From Pachyseris speciosa (taxonomy: Eukaryota > Cnidaria > Anthozoa > Scleractinia > Pachyseridae), in assembly GCA_016490735.1 (NCBI GenBank), contig JAEMWC010000233.1, positions 849,501 through 913,500 on the forward strand: a stretch of 64,000 nt of DNA, read 5' to 3'. Below, one piece after another: positions 46,327 through 58,300 of this stretch. Below the pieces are notes generated by a model that was not told where the DNA came from, searched no databases, and saw nothing but the letters and a program-made list of their open reading frames with translations. The position numbers and the translations under genes are program-made. Numbering within the stretch: the first letter of the stretch is position 1; each line of letters begins with the position of its first letter.

Positions 46327-49300
46327 TTCCGAGTTCACATTTGATGCACAATATCTTTAACTTATCATCATTATCATTACTATAATTACACTGTATGTAT
46401 GCCTCGCATCACACTTACTTGGGAAATCTGTGATCGTAGAACGGCCTTTGTAGGATACCAGCAGGAAACACTAAGATCATGCAGGGACAGAGAAACGAAA
46501 AAAAGAACGTCATTTGATTGGCTTATATTTACGAGTAAACGAAACTAAAAGAAGTGAAGACAGTTTTTAGTCGTGGATACGCAAAGCGTAGGAACGACTG
46601 TTGCTGGGGGTCAGATTATGCAAATTTGTCACTCACTCAGATGTAGACAAATCGATATGTCAACGGCAGACAAAATAGATATCGATTTTCCGAAATATTG
46701 CCGGAACACCTCTATCGACTTTCCGAAGTATGTCTAAGGAGCAACAGTCGAACCGATGAACGGAATGAAAAAAGTAAAGTAAAGTAACTTTATTTCAGCT
46801 CGGATCGAACGAATAAACGGCAAAAGGAACGTTGGATCAAACAACCAGATGGCGAAAGAAATTATAAACCCGTCACAAGCGTAGCTTCTCCTAAGTTCAT
46901 CCAATTCACGATCTGTGGAAAAAATATGAGCCGTTCAACCCAAGATATTTTCCAAGTGTGCACAGAAATTGATGACGGAAACTTTTGACACAAATATAGC
47001 TGCATTTTCAGCCATTTTCAGCGTCGGAAATAATATTCTTACGAGAACAAGCAATCTAAATTCAAATAATTTTTTTGTGGCGCCATCGCGTCTAGCCACA
47101 ATGTAAACACAAGTTTGCTTTGAGATATGCTCTTCGTTTTAACTAAACGCGCAAAGTTTTGAATGAAACTTGTTTAGATTTTAATATCCAAAAACATGGC
47201 ATCAATGGTTATTTAAGAAAAGGACAGCAAATGTTGCATTTCACACCGGCAGTAAAAAGCGTAATTTGCATACAGCTGTTTCGGAAAAGGTTGTCCTAAA
47301 GAAGAGAAAAGCGTACGCGACAATATCTAAAGGCACAATGGGTAGGGATAGGCCATGGATTTACAGTGTTTCAGCGCGCTGGGAGGAGATGCTGTGAATG
47401 AAAGTTTGCGCACTCTAAAAGAACATAACAAAAGAAGGCACCAGAAGCTTCACTTCTGCTCTTGTACCGATAAGGCTGCATCCACGACAGAGCAGTAAAC
47501 ATGAACAAAACTTCATAAATTAATGAAAACATCCCGCGTTGAACTGATCATTTACGGAAAATTGTAATTGACGGGCTACCAGTAAATCCTTTTTAATCTT
47601 TTTTCGGCTGAAACGATTTCTATTCAAATGTAGCAAGCCGCTAGAAATACGGACACGTTCTGATCCTGTCTGTTACTGAATTTCGTGTGCGGCCTCTGTA
47701 AGCGTTCCATCTGGACGTGGTAGTACTGCTTCCATGATTTATAGGGACTCTTTTGCAACGACGACGGCGACGGCAACGAAAACCTCGTATCAAAATCTAA
47801 CTACTCGCTTTTGTAACGCTTTAGCCGTTATTCCAATTTGTTTCACTTGGAAAATACTGGCGAACTAATCAGGGACTGATTTTTATGAACAGCGTTAAAG
47901 TAAGGAAAAATAAAGAAAACTTTACAGTCATGCGCTCACGTTCTCGAGAAAACTAAAATTTGGTCGGTTCACGTTGTTGTTTTGCAGAGGACGGCAAGGA
48001 AATGTACCAAACTGTAAAATGCACGTGCAGAGCGATTGTTTTTGATCATTAGGCCTATTGTTTTGCGGCATTCTCGTTGCCGTTGCCGTCCTCGTTGTAC
48101 GTGCGGATGCATAATAAAGCTATTTATTGGTCGTTGAAAATTTTCTGCCTTTATTTCCCCAGTATTAAGGAATTTTAACACATAGCGCTGGGCGTTATGT
48201 AGAGATTAGCTGCTCCTTCGCCTCTACACTGTATCCTAAAAACTCTTTCATCCATATTGCACCCTATCGCAGGTCTTCACTGTATGGTCGCGGCATCGCC
48301 ATTTCTGGACGTTTCAAAAGAATATTCAGTGTCCCAGAATACCTTGCGGAATTGTCGCGTACGCTTTTTGACTTCCTCGGGACAAACTTTCCCGAAACAG
48401 CTGTATGTCAAATTTCGGTTGCGATCGTTCGACCGGGTCGTTCGACAGCTTTGTGTAACAATTTCCTCGAAATACTGCAGTGTTTGGCTGGCTTCGTTAT
48501 CTAACCATACAGGACAACACAGAAACCTGTTCAGCTTTCAAAAGGAGCACATTGTTTTAACTCCCACGATATCTCCCTGCCTCGATAATTCATTCAAACG
48601 CGAATATGTAAATATGCACCCCGAGGTTAAATTGCGTTAAGCTCATGGTACTAAAAAGTTGTTTAAACACTTTCCAGAAAGAGTTTTTACGCGTTTAAAC
48701 TAGTTTATAAAACGCCGTTTTCTCGAGTGACCTTGGCTTAATTCCCCATATCAAAAATAAGGTCACATATCCACGACTATTTGATACCAATCCAGTGTAT
48801 TTTTATCTTCGCGGGCTGGCTTTGAATACCAAACGTCAGACAGCAGTTACAATACTTTCTTCCTTGTTAGCCTTATTAGTTGATTTAAATGTTCTTAAAA
48901 CATAGCCAGTCTTAAAGTCTTAATGATGCTGACAGTTTCGATGACTGTCAGCCATCTTTATCAAAACTTGAAAAACATTACATTTGGGAAGCAAGTGAAA
49001 TAGTTGATCAGGAAAGCGACAAGTTTAAGCGATGGATCAAGGAAAGCATATGTATTAGATTGAACACTCCTACTATGAACAGGGACGAGGGCGCCTATCA
49101 GCTTTCTCCCATATGGACACAAGTGATCTCCACCCCCCAAACCAGAGGGGGAGGGGGCGTCTACAGGGTGACTTTGCGCGTTTATCGCAATAATTAACAC
49201 CTTCAGAAGCCTATTTAAGGCTTCTGACACTTTTAATGGTTTTCAAGTTTTGATAAAGATGGCTGACAGTCATCGAAACTGTCAGCATCATTAACACGTC

Positions 49301-52300
49301 AAGACTGGCTATGTTTTAAGGACATTTAAATCGACTAATTAAACTTAACTAGCCTGATGAATTTCTTCAAGAAAATTCCTTATTGAAGCTGGCTTTCCAC
49401 TAGTTTAGTTATAATAAAATTATCGTTTTCCTCAGGGTCGATAAAGAGCAAGAAATTCTTGTCGCAAGGAAAATATCTACCACTATCCCCTTACAATTCA
49501 TAAAATATAATTGTAAGTTTATAGCTCACCTATCTTGTTATCAACCGATGAATAATAAGCGTTCACTGTTGGAGGTGTCATGGACCACCTGGCGAGACCG
49601 AAAAACAAAGTACATCTTTCTTCCACTGTTTCTTTTATTACGAATACTAGTAAGGATGGAGGTGGAAATGGTAATGGATTTACGGGGTTTTTATGGATTT
49701 TATGGATTTAGTGTGTAGGGTCGTTATTTTGCACTATGGTAATTGTTCATTGTCACCAGGGGCAGTTAACTTTAAAAGCTGACCTGGAAAATATCGCTGC
49801 TTTCACGGTCTTCTCATCTCGGCTAGCCGGAATAACCCGGCACGAACCGTTTACATGGCAAAAGCAAGCCCGCCTAGAAGGGTGCCCCGGGGAGGCGGGC
49901 TACAAAATACACCCTGTCTAGCATGTAAACGGTGCAATGCGTTTTCTAAAGAAACGTATGAAAAGTTGGCCCTCCCAGAGTAGCTCGGTTAGCCGGGGCA
50001 CCCTCCCTCCATGTAAACAGGCCCTTAGCCATAGAATGTGTTGTCATACCTCTCTTTGTCCACTGGTTTTCCCAGTCTATTGTAATTTTTTAAGTTGAAA
50101 TATGTGTGCGATTGGACGACGTTCTTGAAATAATTCTTCTTTTCTATTTTAAACTGTTGAGAGAGAAAAATAGAAGAGTATACAAGACGCAAGCAAACAC
50201 GAATCAAATTACACGCGACGCGACATTAATCGAATCATGTGTACATGCTATCTTATTATTTAGATGGAATCATTTGTTGGCAATCAATTGAAATTTAAAC
50301 TGCAGCTTGTTTTGAGTAGAGATAATTCCATTATTACTCGTTAGCTATCCACTTAAAGTGCACCAAACTCCCAAATATTTTTTTGAAACGCGTTGTGCCT
50401 TTTTGCGCTTTTTAATTAATTAATTAATTTTTTCCAAATTTTGACTTTCTATAGGCTTTAAATGTCACGAAATCTAGCGATCATCTGTCACACGACTGAG
50501 CTAGTGAGGGGCGGGGACCAGGAGTGGATCCATTCTTGATTTAACGTAACATTCTGATTTGCATCGCGGTAAGTCTTTTATGCACGCAATGCACTTTGTG
50601 ACGACAATATATAGATCCATGCCCCTTCTGACTCGGTCGTGTACCAAATAGTGGGAAAAAATTGGGGGCTAGGCGCACTTTAAAGTGAACTTAAGCTCTT
50701 TATCTTACCGATTAACCCATGACGGGAACAATTTGCACTCGTTGCATTGCTTTAAGCCCTTACTACACATAATATTTTTCCTGGAAATCACAATTGAAGA
50801 TGGCGTTTCTCTAACGAATCGTTACAACATTTTCTTTCTCCCCTTTAGGATGAATGGAATCATGCACAGTAGCTACACAGCCTAGTTCTTTCACACGATC
50901 AAATTTGAGTAGCATTGTCCTTAGAGTATTTTTTAATGGATAACGTACTCCCGGTTAAGCAAATAATAATTTTCTCAAATAAACTGTAACCTGTGTAAGG
51001 GACTTCTCTTTAACGGGCCAGTAAAGGAAATGTGCAAAGCCCTGTACATGTGTTTTAGCCAATCATTATGAAGTAACCTTTCCAAGTGCGTTACGTTGTT
51101 TTTAAGCTGTAATACTATGTCCGCAGAACTGCGCATGCTTACCCCCTTGTATAACATCGCCAGTGCAGTTTTGTTCGTCAGATAATCTGGGTATCCAATA
51201 TTCTCACGAATTTCCTTAGCCTGAGAAAGTGAACAGTGGTTTGAATAAAAAAAAAATGCATCAGAAAGACTAACGTCATTTAAAAACAATAAAAAGAAGC
51301 AAGCGAGGATCGGATATACCCCTCCTTTTTGTTAAATGAAATATTATTTACTTATGTTAAACAAACGAGAAAACGTTTGAAATTTAACCGAGGACATGCT
51401 TCTAATACTTCGGTGATCTCCTGTATCACGGTCATTTTAAATTTTCATGAAGTCAAGGAAGCAAAAACTAATTGACACTGTTTTGAAAAGCACCCCAAAA
51501 TTAGCAGAGTTGCATAATTCGAGAGCCACATCTTTCAATATAACGAAAATCTAGTTCCGCTAATTTCAAGACGTTTACAGACGTCTGTATGGAACAACGT
51601 TTGCCCGTTCTTGATACGAGCATCTTAAAAATTCTTTTCAACTTTGCAAAACTATATCCTCTGTTATATTAAAAGACGCGACCCTTTAACTGGCCAGTTC
51701 GAGAGTGGACAGCAATTTGGTTTTGCGCCACTTTCTTAATCAATGAGAAACAGCCAAAACCAATCGAATACAACTTGCACGCGCGCATTTTAATTCCGCG
51801 CTTGGCGCCGGCTCCATGCAATTGCTTCTTGTTCTGATTGGCTCATTGTGCTGTTTTCGTCTGTTGTGACTGGTCACAGAAATAACATTGGTTTTGATTT
51901 TACGCACTCAGTTGAAAAGCGCTCTATAACTTCTCTTTATTGAAACTCTTTTGCGATTATTTCAACTTGTTGAACTTGCAAAATGTGTGGCGAACTATCC
52001 ATAACCTAAATTACTTTAGTGTGAACAGCGTTGAAAGAAAGGAAAATAAGAGAAATTCCTCATCGTGGTCCACGCCTTCGACGAAAACTTGAATTTGGTC
52101 ATTTTACGTTGATGTTTTGGAGATGGAGGCAAGACTAAATGTGCCGAAATGTAAAACGGACGCGTAGAGCGATTATTTATGCTCGTTAATCCCATTATTT
52201 TGTGGGGTTCTTGTCACGGTTGCCGTACTGAATTGTTGCTTAAAGGAACCAGTAGCGTTATAACATTAATACCTTACATTGCAAGAAACCTCTCACAGAA

Positions 52301-55300
52301 TCCAGATTTTACATATTTATCTGGATTACCCGAGAGGTTTGGAGCAATTTAAAGATATTAAAGTTATAAGACTATTGGTTCGCTTTAATGCGCCCTAGTG
52401 TAATTCGTAATGTCTCCTAACCTTCTCCTTTGCTTTCTCTTTGGTGGCTTCATCCATCCAGTCCAGTTTATTCAGATTGGTAAGAAACACCTGTCTGATG
52501 TCGTGAACCATGTCCTCGGCCTAGAGAAAGACGGAACATGACAAAAATTCAAATTATATTATTATAGTATACGAAAAGTAAAGCTAGCAACAATTGTAGC
52601 GATTGACTGACTGGAAAGTCCATAATGATTTCACGCAACTACTTGTCAATTTAGTAAACAATTTAAAGGTATTAAAAAAATACGATTTCTTGAACACCAA
52701 TTTCAAATAAGTTGCACTGAAGGCTTTAGGTTTGCCAGAAATGAAGTTCAGACTTGGACCGCCAACCGATGGAACCGATGGAACCTTTCGCTTGCTGTTA
52801 AGGAATACTCGGAGGCCAGAACATGATCTTTTTTCTCTCTCTTCCAGCGGCTTACCAGCATTAAACAAAGACGTTTTGAAAGTGAATAAGTCGCCACAAT
52901 GACTATATGGGGCTATTTGTTTAATGACATAAATGCATTCAGGGTTCGAATTATGGAGTTCCGTGATATTTCATTGCTTCAATTTTTGCTAATTTTGGAT
53001 TTACTTAGAACGGATTAGTTCAGGCTTAGAGGCCAACAATTAAATACCCAGATAATGACATTGATGAAGATTTCTCTTCATCCTTCCAAACGTTGTGCTA
53101 TGACGGGCCATCCAACTTACTTACAAAGACATGTCTAGCGAAGAATATGTAGCAATCCACTTAATAAAATTATTAATAAAGAATGGAAATCCAATGGAAA
53201 GTTTGTCTTTTGTAAGAGACTGGAAAGTCTGTGGTACAAAGCGTCTAGCTTGCCTTACCGATTTCTTACTCTCCCCTTCAAACGCCTCGTCTACAAACAG
53301 CAAACCGAAAGGCATCCCGAACGACCCGTCTACCTCACCCAAACAGTCCTGCCAGCGCGGGTCTTCGCCCGCAACACCGCTGACAGATTTGCGATACTCG
53401 TTGAAAGCTTCTCTGAACTTGAGGCTCAAGGACGGAGCGAAACGAAGAACAACGTGCCACATCATGTAGTTAGCGATTAGTCTGCGATTGGAACGTAAAC
53501 ACTGATCAGTCCAGAGAGCAGAAGACCGACAACAAATGTCGTTTATTATTTAAAAGCGATTGGTTACAAAGCAGTTTTTAAGTTGCTAAGGTCAGAGTCT
53601 GTAAAGGATGGCGATTCGTTCATTACATAAGCTATAACGAGTCGATGGGATATCATTTACTTAAATGGTCAGGTGGAACAAAGTACAGATTTCAAAAATG
53701 AACTGAATATTCGTTTTATTAAACCCGTAGCTAAGTGACTGGTGTGCTAGTGAAACGAAATGGTGTTATAAAAAGTCGCCCCACCAAATGTGGAAATTCA
53801 CCAGGTCGTATGGTAAAAAATAAGAAAATCCTGTTCTCTTGCCTTTTGCTCGTTGCTTCATAAATCTTGGACATGTTCTTGACGTAGTCTAGTGCATATG
53901 AAACGACCTTCTCTTCTCCTGTGATTTTATAACCTGTTTGGTTGAACATCCGCTTGAGAAAGTCCATTAGATCGATCTGCGATATAAGATTTAGCCAACA
54001 AAAATAAATGGCCCTCATCACCTTGGGTTTGGCACCGTTGTCGTCGTGCGTGCCTGCGTTAATGATCCCAAGAACTATCCAAGTTGAGACCATGGCCCCT
54101 GGCAGGTCAAACCTTGCCGGATTGGTCAAAGGAGAGGAGCCTGACAAATGACTATTCCTGGCCCTCCATGTTGGGGGCTAGGCGCGAGGCTAATCAACCC
54201 ACATTGTAAAACCACACCCACTTACAGAAAACCCATAGGGACCTCTCATGTGCCACAGGGTGCCAAAAGGCTTTAGTCAGTAAGAAGTTACCCTTGGGGG
54301 TCAAGGGCATCGTCAAGGGTCTGAGTGCTGAGCGACCAACACGTAATTGGTGCTTGCATCAGTTCGGTACAGGAATGGCTAAGAAGGTACCCTGGAGACA
54401 GATCGTTTCTGAAAACCTTTAAACGAAGAAGTCATGCTAGATTTCGTGTCATAAAAATATTTACTAAAAATCAGAGATGGGGGACAAACGAATAAGTTTG
54501 CAAGTAAGTACAGCCAAACCGGGAAAATAAATCCAGCTCTTTTATTCGTTGCAATATATATGATATGACCTTTGTCTGTCATGAGTGGTTTCTGAGGATC
54601 TGGAGGTGATAGCCTTGGATAAACATCGCCTTTCCTACACTTTGATTCAGTACAGCCTAATATAAACATTGTGGATCGAAATTCCTAGGACTAACGCTAT
54701 TGAAGCCCCTACATAGTAAAGCAAAGGTCTCGCTTAGCTTAGAAAGGTCTCAACCACACTTTAGGCAACTGCCTTCTACACGCTGAAGCCTGGTTTTCAT
54801 TAGCGACACAAGCACAAGCGCAGTTAAGCATAAGTAGGTTATGCCAAGTGAAGGCGAACACTACGCAAGCGAACGCAAGCATAAGCGCAAGCACAAGGAA
54901 AAGGAAAAATTTTGATCCTTGCGCTTGCGCTTATGCTTGCGTTAAGCCCGTTTTTCACAGTGAAATAAGCGCTCTTGTGCTTGCGCTTGCGTCGCAAGTG
55001 AAAACCAGGCTTAAGAACAAGAAACAACAAGTCCGCATGAAGGCGTTCTCTTAGCGCTGAAGTCATTACAGTGTAAATGATCACTGCGGGGATGATTTTG
55101 CACACAAGGTAACAAGTTTGATCAGCGGTCAGAAATAACGGAGAAGATAAACTCCAAGACAGAAACGGCAACAAGAACGTCATTTCCACTACAAACTTTT
55201 GCGTCATTATAACATTTTTGCTGTTATTCCAACTCGTTTAACTTGTAAAGCGTGAGCGAACTATCCAGAGACTAAACTTAATAGCCGAAAAGCCTTGAAG

Positions 55301-58300
55301 TTGACAAAAGAAAAGTTCACCCTCGTACGCTCGCGTTTTCCGGCTCAAGACTTTGGATCTGGCCATTTCAAGTTGCTGTTGTGGTCAGCATGGAAATGCG
55401 CCAGATTTTATAACTCAAGTTGCAAAGAGGTTCTCGATTGTTTTCAATCATTGAACCTTTTGTTTCGAGAAGTTGTCGTTTCCGTTTACCGTCTGTCAGT
55501 CAAGATTTCACATCTTAGCTTCTTTTAGTAAAATACGTACAGAGAATTACTCACAAAGTAATACTTACCGATAAGTTGGCCTGTTTTATGTAGTCGTTTA
55601 TAGTCATCTTCTTGTAAAGTTCATTTGTATTTCTGCGCTGTTCTCTTGGAATGAAGTTCTAAGCAATAGATCCAAAGAAAACAAGTAACGATAACATGTT
55701 GATCCAATAAAAACGCTTGTTGAAAAACTTTAATTTACCACTGGGACCAGTCATCAGTGAAACTGGCCCTCAAAACCGTGTTACGATTCCTAAAGATCGG
55801 CTTACCTTTGCTAACGTTTCCTCAAAATCGTAAATTTCCATCATCATGGACTCTGTGTTTGGGTGATCACCAAGGAGCGTGACAAGATCGAGCATAATTT
55901 TTTTGTACGCTGTGCGGACCTGCAAGAGAAAGTTAACAAAAACTTCATTCTTAGTCGTTCTTTTTGATGAGTTAGCACTCGTTTACAACGTTCAAAAGGA
56001 CCTTTTTCTTTCATGTTAACTTACATACAGTAAAACGTAATTTAAACTTTAAGTAGTTAGAGAAGAAAATTAACTTTATAGAGTGGGCCTCGAACCCGGG
56101 TTGTTTGCTTATCTTCTCCTAGCCATGTCCACTACACTAACCCGGGAAAGATGCCAGAAGAGGTAATTTTTAACATATTTACCGTAAAAGCTCTATTAAG
56201 CTCCCGGGGGGATTATTTAATTCCAGGCCTTATTAACGGGGGAGGGGGGGGCTTAATAGAGTCGGGGGGGGTGGGGTGGGGGCTTATTTCAAATCTTAAA
56301 CAAACCGTTTTCGTCTTAAAATAGTTTTCGTACAAAACGTGCTGAAACAACTGCAGTGAACCTTTATCATTTATAGGGAGCGTCAAATAGTTTTGTATTT
56401 GAGTGTATATTTGTTTAAAAACAATCCAACCGGGCCGAAGGAAGTGGATTTTGTAGGAGGGAATAGCAGAACTAATTACAAAATCTAATGTCTTAAAGGG
56501 GTGGGCAGTTGGTGGGGGGTTGTTGGTGGGGTGGGGCTTATTACAAAAAGCGACTTCCAAACGGGGGGCTTATTAGATGGGGGCGGGAGGAGGGTGGTTG
56601 AATAGAGACGGGGAGCTTAATGGAGCTTTTACGGTATATAAAGTTGCCCATCACAATAATGAAAGCTAACCATTTCCAATTCAGCGCTTTAGCCTAATCA
56701 GTTTAGATCAGTGCTAAACCCTCGAGCGCTTTTCCTTTTCTTACTGGATCTCTGGATTTCTTCAGTTTTATACCTAAGAAATGAGGTTCTGCTGTCGTAT
56801 GACGTGACTACTCTGATGATATGGAATATTATATTGTGTAAAGGTCATATGGTGTCCACCGTTGTTTAGGGCATTGTGAACTAGTCCTAACCTTTTTGAT
56901 GTAGTAAAGGGTATTTTTCCCTTTTGTTTCGTCATACGAAACGGTTTATGTGTTTAAACGTAATGACCACAAGAAGAAAAACCCTTTATCCCGCAGAGAA
57001 TTTTGCTTTTGCATACGTAGCATGTGCCTACCTTCCTGTGATAAGAAGTGTTCTTGAAAAAGGCTTCTGGAGAAATACCAAGGCCGGACTGGTCAAGCTT
57101 TAAAATAAAATAAAACGAAAATTCTAGTAGTAAACCAATAAAGGATTTGAAGCAGAATTGAAAACGCGTAAACACGAACACGGGAAAGGAAAAAAAAGAA
57201 CGAAATAAAACCACCCAAAGCAGTTTGATTAGGAAATGCGAGACTGGGCAGAAAATCTCTTTTCTCTTTTTCTCAGGGAACAAGAAGCTGGAGACAGCTT
57301 GAACGCGGGCCTTATTTAATGTTCGTTTAACCCACAGCGGCATTTTTTGCTCATCTTTCACACTTGTTCACTCAAGTTCATTTCTCGTAGGCTTACACAA
57401 AGCTCTGCCCTATATCACAATGATGATATTGACAAATTTAGTATCCCAGGTTCTCAACGGTCGCTCATGAGCAGGACAATCGTAACCGGATAACAGAAAA
57501 CGTGGAAGGCAATCCTTGACTCGGCCTTTCGGCCCGAGTAAGTATTGAACTTCCAAGAATTTTCCGCGATTTGGAATTGTCGTTGTCTCAAGAGCAAAGG
57601 AATTGCGGTCTTACCACTATGATGTTTTTAGTTGAATCTTTAAGATCGGCGGAGACGAACATATTGAACAGCGGTGCAATTGAGAGGTCTTTTTGTATCT
57701 TAACGAATACGTCCATAAAGTCCCAGGACTCCTCAGTCCAGTTACTGTCAGTAACATTCCAGGATCCGTATGCCTTGATCAAGTCCAGCAAGGGTTTCGC
57801 GTCCAATGCCTCGATGGTCTTCTCGTCCATACAAGAGTCAAACATGTCGAAACCTTTCATGACAGCTTCATTCTGAGAACAAAAGAGAAAAAAAAAGTAT
57901 TTGATGTTGTGGTCTGCCATAGTAAGCGTCCTTTCAGCCTCTATCGGGTGAAGCAAAAACTGGGAATAGAGTATATGCGGAGTGGTCATGTTGAAGGACT
58001 AAACAATAAAAAATATTTGCATAATAATGAATTTTATTTCCCAAAGGAAAATCGTTTTTATTGTTTTGGTCCTCCAGTATGGCCGCTCCGCACATACTCG
58101 ATCGGGTCTGCTCTCACAGGCGTCGAGGGGGGAGAGCTAAATAAATTTGATGGATTCTCAAGAAAAATTGCGTGCATGTAAGGCATGCAGGACATATAAA
58201 AGCAAAAGAATTGTTGAATCTAGAAGCTCAGAGTTCGAGAGAAGGGCGAGAACAGTGATTTGAAAAGCGTGGGAAGGCTTGGCTCGTTGGAACAATGAGA

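Larger units (their letters stand above)
44521..46365 (+). repeat. Tandem array of six ~335-bp tRNA-like units
   Basis: Six units with a period of 334-336 bp, virtually identical; differences are single-base length changes in T and G runs. Each has a 73-nt tRNA-like body, a T-loop hairpin and a spacer carrying three copies of CTGCG(T/C)GATGCAGTT. It lies in intron 13 of the M13 gene, transcribed against it. The first unit follows the CAT microsatellite and the last is cut off after its hairpin at about 46365. Confidence 0.95.
48880..49336 (+). mobile_element. PLE remnant with inverted terminal modules
   Basis: The left arm 48880-48976 and right arm 49231-49336 are inverted copies containing CATAGCCAGTCTT, GATGCTGACAGTTTCGATGA and ATCTTTATCAAAACTTGAAAA. 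Between them a PLE-like coding tail reads on + (about 48979-49140). M13 intron 12. Confidence 0.7.

Noticed and set aside
48257..48640. 127-codon open frame on +
   Set aside because: No recognisable domain, no splice context, lies in an M13 intron next to mobile DNA.
46569..48780. Inverted AGTCGTGGATA / TATCCACGACT pair as ends of a 2.2 kb element
   Set aside because: Only 11 bp match and the neighbouring sequence does not pair.
53131..53480. Open frames on + at 53.1-53.5 kb
   Set aside because: Antisense shadows of M13 exon 8.
56213..56560. 115-codon proline-rich frame
   Set aside because: Lies wholly inside the G-rich interior of a MITE; no protein character.
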